DNA of 64,000 nt from Roseococcus sp. SDR (GTDB lineage Bacteria; Pseudomonadota; Alphaproteobacteria; Acetobacterales; Acetobacteraceae), in NCBI RefSeq assembly GCF_019083995.1, contig NZ_JAHRCU010000012.1:1-64000 (forward strand), in the 5' to 3' direction. The translations under genes and the position numbers were made by a program. The notes under the pieces were generated by a model that was given only the letters and a program-made list of their open reading frames with translations, was not told where the DNA came from and did not search any database. Positions 16,197 through 25,945 of the stretch are shown in pieces; position 1 is the stretch's first letter, and each line of letters begins with the position of its first letter.

Positions 16197-16894
16197 GCGT
16201 CGTTCTCCTCGGCCCGGGCATCGGCCCGCGCCTGCCGTTGGTCGGCGAGGCCCGCCGCACGGATGTCACGGCGCAGGACGAAGCCGAAATTCACCAGCAT
16301 GATGCCGGCCCACAGCAGGGAGAGTCCATCCAGCACCGAGAGGCCGAGCCCAGGCACCATCGCGAGGAACACGCCGGGCAGCAGATAGAGCAGCGTCGCG
16401 AGGAGCATGAAGCAGACGCGCAGCTCCGTCGTGCCGACCGTGTCGATCGCGAGGTTGTGCACGCCGGTGATGAGCATCCGCGCCAAAGCGAGATTGCTCA
16501 GCAGCATGTACAGCGCAAGCAGGAGGAAGGGGATGGGCAGGGAAACGAGGCCCGAGGCTGCGAAGCCCACCGTCACCAGCGTGTAGGAGATCAGGTCCAC
16601 GCCATTGTCCAGCACGAAGCCCTGGACCTTGCGCTCGATGCGGCGGTGGCGGGCCACCTTGCCGTCCAGCGAATCCCCCAGCCAGTTCAGCCCGAAGCCC
16701 AGGAAGACCAGGAGGAGCGAGAAGAGGCTCGAAACGCCGAGCGCGAAGCCCGCGGCACCAAGCGCCGCGCCGAAGATGCCGATCCCGGTGAGCGTATCGG
16801 GGCCGATACGGGCCGGCACATGATGCACCATGGCATCGAGCAGCCGCGCCTCAGGCTTGGCCAGCCAACCCCCATTCACGCGTCGCGGGATCAC
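16193..16894 (-). CDS. CDP-alcohol phosphatidyltransferase family protein
   Basis: The 233-residue membrane protein has about six helices and an intact CDP-OH-P motif: Asp74, Asp77-Gly78, Ala81-Arg82, Gly92, Asp96 and Asp100 (D-x2-D-G-x2-A-R-x9-G-x3-D-x3-D). Such enzymes move a phospho-alcohol or phosphatidyl group from a CDP-activated donor to an alcohol, as in phosphatidylglycerol or ceramide-phosphoinositol synthesis. It lies directly behind the oxoamine synthase (4-bp overlap), so it may attach the polar head group to the lipid made by this cluster. No assigned acceptor is visible. Confidence 0.9.
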   Translation of the reverse strand: MIPRRVNGGWLAKPEARLLDAMVHHVPARIGPDTLTGIGIFGAALGAAGFALGVSSLFSLLLVFLGFGLNWLGDSLDGKVARHRRIERKVQGFVLDNGVDLISYTLVTVGFAASGLVSLPIPFLLLALYMLLSNLALARMLITGVHNLAIDTVGTTELRVCFMLLATLLYLLPGVFLAMVPGLGLSVLDGLSLLWAGIMLVNFGFVLRRDIRAAGLADQRQARADARAEENDA

Positions 16895-18240
16895 GACCGA
16901 TCGAGGATCGTCGCCACGGCGTCGAGAGCGGTGTCGATCTGGGCGCGCTCATGCGCCGCCGAGAGGAAGAAGCGCAGACGCGAGGTGCCCTTGGGTACGC
17001 CCGGGGAGCTGACGGGGAAGCTGTAGATCCCCATCCGCTCGAGCTCCTGGGCCATGGCGAAGGTGCGGATGTCGGTGCCGAGGATGACGGGTGTCACGCC
17101 GAAGCCCCAGCTCGACCCCACATCGAGGCCGCGGGCGCGGGCGCCGGCGAGGAAATGCGCGCCATTGGCCTGGAGCGCCGCCACGCGCTCCGGCTCGCGG
17201 CGCATGATCTCGAGCGCCTTGAGCGAGGCGGCGGCGACGGGCGCGGGCATGCCCACGCTGTAGACCAGGCCGGGCGCGCGGGCCTTCAGGATGTCGATCA
17301 GCACCTGGCTGCCGCAGACATAGCCGCCGCAGCCGACCAGCGTCTTGGAGAGCGTGCCGAACCAGATGTCCACGCGGTTCGGGTCGATGCCGCAATGCTC
17401 GGCGATGCCACGGCCCGTGGCGCCGATCACGCCGAGCGAATGGGCTTCATCCACCATCAGCCAGGCCTGGAAACGCTCCTTGATCTCGAGGAGGCGGAAC
17501 ATGTCCGGCCCGTCGCCATCCATGGAGAACAGGCCCTCGGTGACGATCAGCACGCGCTCGAAGAGATGGCGCGTCAGCGTCAGGTAGTTCTCGAGGTCGT
17601 CCAGATCATTGTGGCGGAAGGATTTGCGCTGGCAGCGCGCACCCTGCGCGCCGACCACGACGCAATTGTGGATCAGCGAGTCATGGATGATCAGGTCCTT
17701 GGGACCCAGGATCGTCTCGATGACGGAGGCCGCGGTGGCATGGCCACTGACGAAGAGGGCACCGGCCTCGGCCTCGTAGATTTCGGCCAGCGCGGCTTCG
17801 AGCGCGCGATGCACTGGCCGCTCGCCGGAAGTGATGCGGCTGGCGGAGACGCTGGTGCCATAGCGCCGGCCGGCCTCCTCATGGGCGGCGAGGACTTCCG
17901 GATGCCCGTTCAGCGCGAGGTAGTCGTAGCTGGAGAAGTTCAGAAGCTCCCGCCCCTCGATGGAGGTGCGGGTGGCGGCGCGGCCGTCATGGACGCGATA
18001 ATAGGGATTGGTGAAGCCGAGCGCGGGGCCGACCTGACGCTCCAGCAGGATCTCGCGATAGGCCGGCAGGCTCTCAAAGGAGAGATCGTGCTTCGGCACA
18101 TCCTGGCGCAGGGCACGGGTGCGAGGCTGACGCCGGTCGGTGACATGCGCCGAGGGAAGCCCGGCCGCAGGCGCAGGCGCGGCCACCTCGCGACCGAGGC
18201 CCGTCACATCCAGCTCCGTCGGGGGCAGCCTCAGGTTCAT
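16891..18240 (-). CDS. Alpha-oxoamine synthase (serine palmitoyltransferase/KBL/BioF family)
   Basis: The 449-residue PLP enzyme has an N-terminal extension of about 60 residues, then the fold-type I core. HDSLIHNC holds the cofactor-stacking His, TEGLFSMDGD follows, DEAHS at 264-268 contains the Asp/His pair, and GTLSKTLVGCGG carries the Schiff-base Lys299. These enzymes condense an amino acid with an acyl thioester, losing CO2 and releasing the chain as an alpha-amino ketone. Positioned next to a PKS that lacks a thioesterase, this one probably off-loads the polyketide from the ACP. It heads a four-gene operon; ATG 18240. Confidence 0.92.
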   Translation of the reverse strand: MNLRLPPTELDVTGLGREVAAPAPAAGLPSAHVTDRRQPRTRALRQDVPKHDLSFESLPAYREILLERQVGPALGFTNPYYRVHDGRAATRTSIEGRELLNFSSYDYLALNGHPEVLAAHEEAGRRYGTSVSASRITSGERPVHRALEAALAEIYEAEAGALFVSGHATAASVIETILGPKDLIIHDSLIHNCVVVGAQGARCQRKSFRHNDLDDLENYLTLTRHLFERVLIVTEGLFSMDGDGPDMFRLLEIKERFQAWLMVDEAHSLGVIGATGRGIAEHCGIDPNRVDIWFGTLSKTLVGCGGYVCGSQVLIDILKARAPGLVYSVGMPAPVAAASLKALEIMRREPERVAALQANGAHFLAGARARGLDVGSSWGFGVTPVILGTDIRTFAMAQELERMGIYSFPVSSPGVPKGTSRLRFFLSAAHERAQIDTALDAVATILDRS

Positions 18241-18263
18241 CAGCGCATGGTCTCACTTACAAT

Positions 18264-18302
18264 GTTACATATAACGCGGCAGTTCTGAACCGAAAGTGAA
18301 CC
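18264..18302. promoter_or_regulatory. Candidate control region of the oxoamine synthase operon
   Basis: Just upstream of the minus-strand ATG at 18240 lie a near-palindrome GTTACATATAAC (18264-18275) and two direct copies of TGAACC (18286-18291 and 18297-18302) spaced 11 bp, about one helical turn. The region is AT-rich for this genome. The repeats are seen; that a regulator binds them, and that a promoter lies here, is inference. Confidence 0.35.
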
Positions 18303-18474
18303 GTGGGGGGCATGGATTCAAGCGAAAGATCAACCGCTTGTAGATGCTAATGCATGTTCGGAAGAAATTCGAGACTCCAAGAGGCTATTGAGGAGACGTC
18401 CCTACGGGTGGGCGGACGCATCAGCCTGGCGATCACGCAGCGCAGCATAAAGCTTGGGCATGCGCCTGAATTGA

Positions 18475-18511
18475 GAGGCCCTCTTCAAATCGGGCCTCGA
18501 CTTCGTTTTTT
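18475..18511 (+). terminator. Hairpin with T-run, plus-strand orientation, between PKS and oxoamine synthase genes
   Basis: GAGGCCC (18475-18481) pairs with GGGCCTC (18492-18498) across a 10-nt loop. TTTTTT at 18506-18511 follows on the plus strand. Both flanking genes are on the minus strand, so a plus-strand terminator here would end an antisense or small RNA starting in the 295-bp gap. As a minus-strand structure it would sit 38 bp after the PKS stop without a T-run. The rest of the gap (18303-18474) shows nothing I can name apart from GANTC sites at 18315 and 18373. Confidence 0.4.
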
Positions 18512-18535
18512 GGCTGGCGGCTGCTCCGGTCCCGA

Positions 18536-21500
18536 TCATTGGGATCTTTGCGCCGAAAGGGTGCCCACGATCCGGCCGACAAGGTCACGGATCGAGCGGT
18601 TGCCCCCCATCGTCGTCAGCGGCAGTTCCACGCCCGTCCGCTTCTCCACGCCCAGGCGCAGCTCCAGCGCCATGAGGCTGTCGAGGCCGATGTCGATCAG
18701 CGGCCGGTCGGGTTCCACCGCCTCCGGCGGCAGGCGCAGGATGCGGGCCACCTCCTCCCGCATCAGGCCGAGCAGCGCCTCGGTGGCCGCCTCGGGCGAG
18801 AGGGCGGAGAGGTCCAGCACCTCATCACCGCCCTTGGGGCCGCCCCCGGCGCCGGCCAGGCCCTGCTCGGCGAAGACATCCGCGAAATAGGGCGAGCGCA
18901 GCACGGCGAGCTTGTTCGCAGCGGGCGACCAGCGGATCACGGAATAGGCGCTGACCGGGGGTGCCGCGGCCGGGTCGGCCAGCAGGGTGCCCAGGTGGTG
19001 CAGCGCCTCGGCCGAGGTGACGCCGGAGACGCCGGTGGCCGCGCGCAGGCGTTCGGCCAGGCCGCGCGTGCGGGCGATGACGCCGACATCGGAGATGGCG
19101 CCCCAGCAGACCGCCAGCGCCGGCACGCCCCGCGCGCGCAGCCCCAGCATCGCGCCCTCGAGGAAGGCATTGCCCACCACATAGGAGGATTGGCCGGGAC
19201 TGCCCACGAAGGTGGTCGAGGAGGAATAGGCGACGAGGTATTGCAGCGCGTCGCCCGCGATGGCGGCTTCCAGCGCGCGCATGCCGGTCACCTTGGGGCC
19301 GAGCACGCGGGCGATCTTCTCGGGCGTGAGGCCGAGGATCATCCCGTCCTCCAGCACCATGGCGCAGTGGATCACGCCGGCGATGGGGCCGAGTTCGGTG
19401 CGCCAGCGGGCGAAGGCGGCGGCGACGGCAGCCGCGTCGGTGATGTCCAGCGCCTCGACGCGCAGGTCGGTGCCAGCGGCCCGCGCACGCGCGACGCGCG
19501 GGGCCATCGCCTCCTCCACCGCACCGCGGCGGGAGACGGCGACGACCGTGCCCGCGCCCTGCGCCGCGAGCCAGAGCGCGGTCTCGAGCCCGAAGCCGCC
19601 GGTGCCGCCCAGCACCACATGCACGCCCGGCGCCGGCCGGAAGGGGGCGGCCTCGGGGGTGGGCGGCAGGGCGACGGAAGCCGGCCGCACCAGGATCTTG
19701 CCCAGGTGGCCGGAGGCCTGCATCAGCCGGAAGGCATCCCCCACGCGGCCGCCCTCGAAGGCGAGGTAGGGGATGGGCCTCAGGCGCCCCGTCTCGAACA
19801 TCACCATGATGACGCTGACCATGCGGCGCACCGCCGCCGGGTCATGCGCCAGGAGCTGGTCGATATCGGCGCCGATATAGGTGATGTTCCTGACGAAGGG
19901 ACGCAGTCCGAGGCGCGTGTTGTCGTAGAAGTCGCGCTTGCCGAGTTCGACGAAGCGGCCGAAGGGTTTCACGAGGCGCAGCGCGGCCCGCATGGCGTCG
20001 CCCGCCACCGAATTCAGCACCACATCCACGCCGCCCACCGCGGCGCGGATCCGGTCCTCGACATCGGTCGCGCGGGAATCCACCACGTGGTCGGCGCCCA
20101 GGTGGCGCAGCAGGGCGCGCTTCTCGGCCGTGCCCGCCGCGGCCACGACGATTGCGCCATGCGCCTTCGCGATCTGCACCGCCGCCATGCCGACGCCGCC
20201 GGCGGCCCCCTCGATGAGCACCGTCTCACCGCGCTTCAGCCCCGCGCGCTCGATCAGCCCGAACCAGGCGGTGACGAAGGCCACGGGCACCGCAGCCGCC
20301 GCTTCCTCCGCCAGCACCTGGCCCAGAGGGAACAGGCGGTCGGCCGGCAGGGTGAGGTGCGAGGCGAAGGCCTGCGCGCCAAAGCCCATCACGGGGTCGC
20401 CCGGCTCCAGCCCCTCGACGCCTTCGCCCGCACGCAGCACATGGCCGGCGAATTCGAAGCCGAGCGAGCCGCTGGTCAGCCCCTCGCCCAGGATCTCGGA
20501 ATCCAGCACGCCCAGGCCCAGCATCACGTCACGGAAATTGAGGCCGGTCGCGGTGACGGCGACCTCGACCTCGCCCGGCGCGGGGGCCAGGCGCGGCCCG
20601 GCGGCCCAGGCGAAATCATCCAGGCCCCGCGGACCGATGCCGAGCAGGCTGCGCTCGCCCTCCGCCAACGCACGGGCGCGCGCCTCCATCCGGCGCGTGG
20701 CGCGCGGCACCAGGACGCCCCCCGCGGTCAGGCGGAGCTCACGCTCCAGCAGCGGCTCGGCGATGTGGCGTTGGAGCGCGGCCCTCACCGCCTCGGGTGC
20801 GGCATCGGGCGTCCAGGCCAGCAGGCAGGTCTCGACGGCGGGAAACTCGTTCATCAGGCAGCGCGCATAGCCGGCCATGGCCTGCGACATGGGCGTGGGC
20901 AGGCCGTCCGCGCCCTGCTCCAGCGCCACGTAAAGCCGCGCCGTCGCCTCGCCCTCGCTGAGCGCGATGGCCAGCTCACGCAGGCGCAGCATGCGGGCCG
21001 AGAGTGCCGCCGCTTCATCCGGAGCGGTGGCGGGGCCGGTTTCGATCAGCACGGCAGGGCCTTCGGCGGCCGGCACGGCGGCCACCCAGGCGGCGGCCTC
21101 GGCCGCGGTGACGATCGGCTGGAGGGCGAAGCCCGGCAGGTGGTCGGCGAAGCCCGTCTCCTCGCCGAGCAGGGCAAGGGTGCGGTGCAGGGGGGGTTCG
21201 GCCTCCGTCGGCCGGTGGGGCGGCTGCGCGAAAACCAGCCGCTCGGCGGAGCCCGGAAAGCTCGCCTGGAGCAGCGGGACGAAGCCGTGCTGCGTGAGCG
21301 CCTCATCCACCTCGGAGGGATAGGGCCAGACGCCGACGGGCTGCTCGGGCGAGGGCGAGAAGCGGAACCAGCCGGGTGTGGCGGCGTGCAGCACGTCGAT
21401 GGCCGGGTGGTGCGGCGGGATGGCGACCAGCAGCGGCGGCGCGGCATCGCCGAGGCCGGTCAGCAGGTCGAGCGGGCTGGGCTGCCCGCCATCCAGCGGC

Positions 21501-24500
21501 ATGACGGCGGCGCAGAGGGCGAGGTCGAACACCGCGCCGCCGGGCGGCGTTTCCGGGCCCAGCACGGGCACGGCGCGGGCGGCGCCGGCACGGGCCAGGA
21601 GGCGCTCGGCCGCCTCCACATCGGCGGCGAGGATGGCGAGTGAGATCTCGCCCGCACGGAGGCGCGGCAGGAGGCGCGGCAGAAGCCCGGCGAGGCCCGG
21701 TTCCAGCAGGAGCAGGCGCAGCCGGCCGCCCTCGCCGGGCGCGGCGAGGCGACCCACCACCGTGGCCAGCGCGTCCAGGCTGGGGGCGGCGAAGACCGAG
21801 GCACTCTCTGCCGCGTCCAGCAGGTCGGCATTGGGAGGTGCGTCCTGGCCGGTGGCGAGGATGGCGGGCAGCGCCTCCAGCGCGTGCAGGGCGAGGCGGA
21901 GATCGGCGCTCGCCCCCGGGTGGCGCGCCGCGAAGCCGGCCAGCGCCGCACCCAGGGGGGAGACCAGGGGAGACGCCGGAGCGGCCGGCTGACCGGCAAG
22001 GCGGCCTGGGAGCACGGGCGCGGCATCGCCGCCGGCCATCTGCTCGGCCTCCTGCCGGGCCTCGGTCAGGGCGCGCCAGATGACACGCGCCGGCGGCGCG
22101 ATGGGGCCCATGAGGTCGGGGCTGCGCTCGGAGGTGCGGCCCTCCTCGACCCGGCTCACCACATGCCCGGCGATCTCGAGCGCGAGGCCGATCAGGGCCG
22201 CGCGGGCGCTGGTGTCGGGCATCGGGATCGGCTGGTCGAGCGCCTCGGCCATGGCGGCGCAAAGCTCGACCGGGCCGGCGCGCCAGGGCTGCAGGCGTTG
22301 TTCGATGATACGGTCGGCCTCGCGCCAGGCGGCGAAGGTGACGCGGCGCATCACCACGCCCTCACCCCGGCCGACGAGCCGGCCCTCGGCCGAGAGGAGC
22401 TCGATGTCGAAGACACGCGCATCGGCGGCCTGGCGGACCAGGCGCGCGACGGAGCGCGTCACCGGCTCGCCCGGCGTGAAGAGCGAGAGGCGGCCGATCC
22501 GCACCGGCAATTCGCCCAGCACCTGCCCGGGCTTCTGCGGGATGCCCAGGAAGATGCCATGGAAGGCGGCGTCATAGCTGCCGGGCTCGAACACCAGCGT
22601 GTCCGCGAAGAAGCCGAGGTCGGGCGCCACACCCGCGATCTCTGTGATGACGGTCTGCTCCGCCACGCGGGCGCCGGTCGCCACCTGGAAGGCGCCGCCA
22701 TAGCCCAGGCGGCAGGCGGCGGTGGCGGCGTAGATCGCCGTCGCGTCGTGCGTGGCGCCACCCCCCGAAGCCAGCACGGGCGGCAGCGGGCGCGGATGCG
22801 GCTGGGCGGCGGTCTCGGGGAGGACGGTGCCGCGGGCGTGCAGGGTGAAGCCTGCGCCGGCATCCAGCCGGGGCCGGGCGCGGATCTCCACCACGCGCTC
22901 CGCCTCGTGCCACAGGATGCTGACCTCCTGCGGCTGGTCCAGGCTGAGGGCGCGCAGGATGTCGAGGTCGAGGATGCGCAGGCGGCTGGTGCCATGCACC
23001 TCGCGCCCCACCGCCACCATCATCTCCATATAGGCGGTGGCGGGGAGGATCACCTGCCCGTCCACCCGGTGCCCCGCGAGGAAGGGCTGCGTCGGCACGC
23101 TCAGGATCTGGCGCCACTCGGCCCCGATGGGCGCGACGCGCACGCCGATCAGCGGGTGCAGCGGGCCGCCGCCATGGCTCGGGCCGTAGATGCCATAGGC
23201 CTCGGGCGTCGCGGAGATCACGTATTCCTGGCGATCCCAGCGCATCAGCGGCAGGTCGCGCACGCCCGGCGCGGGGGAGGCGGCCGCCGAGGGGGTGGAC
23301 TGGGGGGTGGACTGGGGGGCGGGCTCGGGGGTGGCAAGCGGCGCGCCCCGCACCACCGCCTCCAGCAGGATGCGGGCGATGGGGTCTGCCTCTTCGGGGC
23401 CGCGCGCCTGGGTGAGCGTCGCCATCGCGGCGGCGCGCATCCCGGCATGGCGTGCGACATCGGCCACCAGCGCGCCCAGGATCGGCCGGGGCCCGATCTC
23501 GATGAACAGCTCAGCGCGCTCCAGCGCCGTCGTCACCGCATCCTGGAACAGCACGGGGGCGCGGATGTTGGACCACCAATAGGCGCCGTCCAGCGCCGTG
23601 CCCGCCACCTCGCTGCCGGTGACGGCGGAGATCATCGGCACGCGCGTCGGCCCGGGGGTGAGGCCCGCCAGCGCCGCGACCGTCTCCTCGCGCCCCGGGT
23701 CGAGGATGCGGCTGTGGAAGGGGTAGGCGACGTCGAGCGTGACGGAGGCGATGCGCGCACGGCGGGCGGTGCGCAGCACCTCGGCCAGGCCCCGGCCGGT
23801 GCCGGAGAGGGTGGTGGAGCCAGGCGCGTTGCGCGCCGCGATCTCGACCTCGCCGGTCCCGGCCTCGGCCCCGGCCTCGGCGATGATCTCGGCGGCGCGG
23901 GCGGCGTCGCAGGCCAGGACGGCCATGCCGCCCAGGCCCTGCACCGCCTCCTGCCCGGCGCTGCGAACGACGATGAGGCGGGCGGCATCCTCCGGCGTCA
24001 GCGCACCGGAGGCGGCGGCGGCGGCCACCTCGCCCACCGAATGGCCGAGCACCACATCGGGCCGCAGCCCCTCGGCGGCCAGCGCGGCGCAGAGCGAGAG
24101 CTGGATGGCCATGAGCAGGGGCTGCATGGCGCTGGTGGCGGCGATGCGCTGGGCCACATCCTCGGCCAGCATGGTCTCGAGCGGGCAGATGCCGCCGGCG
24201 GCGCGGATGCGCGCGGCCCATTCGTCGAAGGCGGCGCGGAAGTGGGCATTGCCGGCATAGGCGGCGCGGCCCATGCCGGGCCATTGCGTGCCGTTGCCCG
24301 AAAAGACGAAGGCGACGCGCGCCTGCCGGGCGATGGCCTCACCCAGCGCGACATCGGGGCGCGGCGTCTCGGGCTCCATCAGCGCCGGCGCGACGGCGCC
24401 GCCCTGCGCGAGGTCCAGCACGAGGCGATGCGGCAGCCGGTCCCGCCCCACCTGGGCGGCGGCGGCGACGGCGGCGGCGCCGAGCTGCTCCACCGGCTCG

Positions 24501-25945
24501 ACATAGGCGGCGGCCAGCTCCCGCAGGGCGGCCTTGCTGTGCGCGGAGATGACGAGGTAGCGCGCGGCGGCGGCGGCGGCGGCGGCGGGCGCGGGCGTGG
24601 CGGCGGGCGCGGTGCCGATCACCGCATGGGCGTTGGTGCCGCCGAAGCCGTAATTGCACAGGCCCGCCAGCAGCGGCCCCTCGGCCGCCAGTTCCACCAT
24701 CCCGGCGGCCGGGGCCAGGCCCAGGCCCGCCACGTCGATGTCCGGGTTCAGCTCCTCCAGATAGAGGGTCTTGGGGTAGCGCCGGTGCTTCAGCGAGAGG
24801 ACGAGTTTGGCCAGGCCCGCCATGCCGGAGGCCGATTCCAGATGGCCGATATTGGACTTCACCGAGCCCACGGGCAGTGGCGCGCTGCGGTGTCGGCCCA
24901 GCGCCTCGCCGATGGCGCGCGCCTCGATCGGATCGCCCACGCGGGTGCCCGTCCCATGGGCTTCGACGAAGGCCAGCGCGTCGGGCGAGATGCCGGCCTG
25001 GCGGTAGATCGCCTCCAGCAGATCCCGCTGGCCGGCGACGGACGGCAGCGAGATGCCGTTGGTGCGGCCGTCGGAATTCACGCCGATCGCGTGCAGCGTG
25101 GCGCGGGGGGCGGCGGCGCCCCAGGCGGAACCCAGGCCGGAACGGGGCCGGGCCAGCACCAGGGCCACCGCGCCTTCGGCCCGGACATAGCCGTCACCCT
25201 TCGCGGAAAAGGGCCGGCATCGGCCGGTGGGGGAGAGCATGCCGGCGCGGGAGAAGCCGATGAAGGGCGCCGGCGAGGAGAGCATGTTCACGCCGCCGAC
25301 GATGGCGAGCTCGATGCGCCCGGCCTCCAGCGCCGCCGCCGCCTGGGCGAGTGCCACCACGGAGGAGGAGCAGGCGGTGTCGAGGGTGAGGCTCGGCCCC
25401 TTCAGGTCATAGGCGTAGGAAATCCGGTTGGAGACCAGGGCCAGGCTGTTGCCCGTCATGAAATGCGCGTCGAGCGCGCAGACGTCGAGCAGCGGCACGT
25501 CGGCATAGTCGGTGGCCGAGGCGCCGAGGAAGACGCCAACCTGCTTTCCGGCGAGGCTGGAGGGGGCGATGCCGGCATCCTCCAGCGCCTCCCACGTCAC
25601 CTCGAGCATGACGCGCTGCTGCGGGTCCATCTGCTCCGCCTCACGGCGGGACATGCCGAAGGCCGCGGCGTCGAAGAAGAGACCATCCTCCAGATAGCCG
25701 CCGGCGAAGGTATAGGCGGTGCCGCGCGCCGTGGTGTCCGGGCTCAGGAAGCGCTCCGGCCGCCAGCGATCGGCGGGCGAAATGTCCCGCACGGCGGAGC
25801 CCCCGGCCTCCAGCAGCGACCAGAGGGCGCGGAGATCGCCAGCCCCCGGGAGCCGGACGGCGAGGCCGAGAATGTCGAGCGGAACGGGAAAGTTCAGGAT
25901 CAACGCAGTGTCCAGGAGGCTAGGGGTGGCGAGGATGGGCCCCAT
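18536..25945 (-). CDS. Single-module highly reducing type I polyketide synthase (KS-AT-DH-pseudoMT-ER-KR-ACP)
   Basis: The 2469-residue protein has a KS at about 20-445 (Cys192 in DTACSSS, His330 in HGTGT, His368 in NIGHLE) and an AT at 545-870 (GHSVGE Ser636; YPFHS at 741-745, malonyl-like). The DH spans 925-1200 (His959 in HRVDGQVILP, Asp1125 in DAAFH). About 400 residues at 1210-1600 sit where a C-methyltransferase would be but lack a SAM motif. The ER is at 1780-2085 (NFRDVMLGLG, GAAGGVGMAA), the KR at 2105-2290 (GGTGGFG, Tyr2255) and the ACP at 2385-2455 (Ser2423 in GLDSL). There is no thioesterase. All catalytic residues are present, so it should work iteratively to give a saturated chain, probably released by the neighbouring oxoamine synthase. 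Confidence 0.95.
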   Translation of the reverse strand: MGPILATPSLLDTALILNFPVPLDILGLAVRLPGAGDLRALWSLLEAGGSAVRDISPADRWRPERFLSPDTTARGTAYTFAGGYLEDGLFFDAAAFGMSRREAEQMDPQQRVMLEVTWEALEDAGIAPSSLAGKQVGVFLGASATDYADVPLLDVCALDAHFMTGNSLALVSNRISYAYDLKGPSLTLDTACSSSVVALAQAAAALEAGRIELAIVGGVNMLSSPAPFIGFSRAGMLSPTGRCRPFSAKGDGYVRAEGAVALVLARPRSGLGSAWGAAAPRATLHAIGVNSDGRTNGISLPSVAGQRDLLEAIYRQAGISPDALAFVEAHGTGTRVGDPIEARAIGEALGRHRSAPLPVGSVKSNIGHLESASGMAGLAKLVLSLKHRRYPKTLYLEELNPDIDVAGLGLAPAAGMVELAAEGPLLAGLCNYGFGGTNAHAVIGTAPAATPAPAAAAAAAARYLVISAHSKAALRELAAAYVEPVEQLGAAAVAAAAQVGRDRLPHRLVLDLAQGGAVAPALMEPETPRPDVALGEAIARQARVAFVFSGNGTQWPGMGRAAYAGNAHFRAAFDEWAARIRAAGGICPLETMLAEDVAQRIAATSAMQPLLMAIQLSLCAALAAEGLRPDVVLGHSVGEVAAAAASGALTPEDAARLIVVRSAGQEAVQGLGGMAVLACDAARAAEIIAEAGAEAGTGEVEIAARNAPGSTTLSGTGRGLAEVLRTARRARIASVTLDVAYPFHSRILDPGREETVAALAGLTPGPTRVPMISAVTGSEVAGTALDGAYWWSNIRAPVLFQDAVTTALERAELFIEIGPRPILGALVADVARHAGMRAAAMATLTQARGPEEADPIARILLEAVVRGAPLATPEPAPQSTPQSTPSAAASPAPGVRDLPLMRWDRQEYVISATPEAYGIYGPSHGGGPLHPLIGVRVAPIGAEWRQILSVPTQPFLAGHRVDGQVILPATAYMEMMVAVGREVHGTSRLRILDLDILRALSLDQPQEVSILWHEAERVVEIRARPRLDAGAGFTLHARGTVLPETAAQPHPRPLPPVLASGGGATHDATAIYAATAACRLGYGGAFQVATGARVAEQTVITEIAGVAPDLGFFADTLVFEPGSYDAAFHGIFLGIPQKPGQVLGELPVRIGRLSLFTPGEPVTRSVARLVRQAADARVFDIELLSAEGRLVGRGEGVVMRRVTFAAWREADRIIEQRLQPWRAGPVELCAAMAEALDQPIPMPDTSARAALIGLALEIAGHVVSRVEEGRTSERSPDLMGPIAPPARVIWRALTEARQEAEQMAGGDAAPVLPGRLAGQPAAPASPLVSPLGAALAGFAARHPGASADLRLALHALEALPAILATGQDAPPNADLLDAAESASVFAAPSLDALATVVGRLAAPGEGGRLRLLLLEPGLAGLLPRLLPRLRAGEISLAILAADVEAAERLLARAGAARAVPVLGPETPPGGAVFDLALCAAVMPLDGGQPSPLDLLTGLGDAAPPLLVAIPPHHPAIDVLHAATPGWFRFSPSPEQPVGVWPYPSEVDEALTQHGFVPLLQASFPGSAERLVFAQPPHRPTEAEPPLHRTLALLGEETGFADHLPGFALQPIVTAAEAAAWVAAVPAAEGPAVLIETGPATAPDEAAALSARMLRLRELAIALSEGEATARLYVALEQGADGLPTPMSQAMAGYARCLMNEFPAVETCLLAWTPDAAPEAVRAALQRHIAEPLLERELRLTAGGVLVPRATRRMEARARALAEGERSLLGIGPRGLDDFAWAAGPRLAPAPGEVEVAVTATGLNFRDVMLGLGVLDSEILGEGLTSGSLGFEFAGHVLRAGEGVEGLEPGDPVMGFGAQAFASHLTLPADRLFPLGQVLAEEAAAAVPVAFVTAWFGLIERAGLKRGETVLIEGAAGGVGMAAVQIAKAHGAIVVAAAGTAEKRALLRHLGADHVVDSRATDVEDRIRAAVGGVDVVLNSVAGDAMRAALRLVKPFGRFVELGKRDFYDNTRLGLRPFVRNITYIGADIDQLLAHDPAAVRRMVSVIMVMFETGRLRPIPYLAFEGGRVGDAFRLMQASGHLGKILVRPASVALPPTPEAAPFRPAPGVHVVLGGTGGFGLETALWLAAQGAGTVVAVSRRGAVEEAMAPRVARARAAGTDLRVEALDITDAAAVAAAFARWRTELGPIAGVIHCAMVLEDGMILGLTPEKIARVLGPKVTGMRALEAAIAGDALQYLVAYSSSTTFVGSPGQSSYVVGNAFLEGAMLGLRARGVPALAVCWGAISDVGVIARTRGLAERLRAATGVSGVTSAEALHHLGTLLADPAAAPPVSAYSVIRWSPAANKLAVLRSPYFADVFAEQGLAGAGGGPKGGDEVLDLSALSPEAATEALLGLMREEVARILRLPPEAVEPDRPLIDIGLDSLMALELRLGVEKRTGVELPLTTMGGNRSIRDLVGRIVGTLSAQRSQ

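Noticed and set aside
18354-18890. Plus-strand frame beginning in the PKS-oxoamine gap
   Set aside because: It runs into PKS antisense and has no conserved motif; the hairpin and T-run at 18475-18511 would stop transcription before most of it.
18539-21643. Open frame of over 1000 codons on the plus strand
   Set aside because: Antisense shadow of the PKS ER, KR and ACP region; no recognisable domain.
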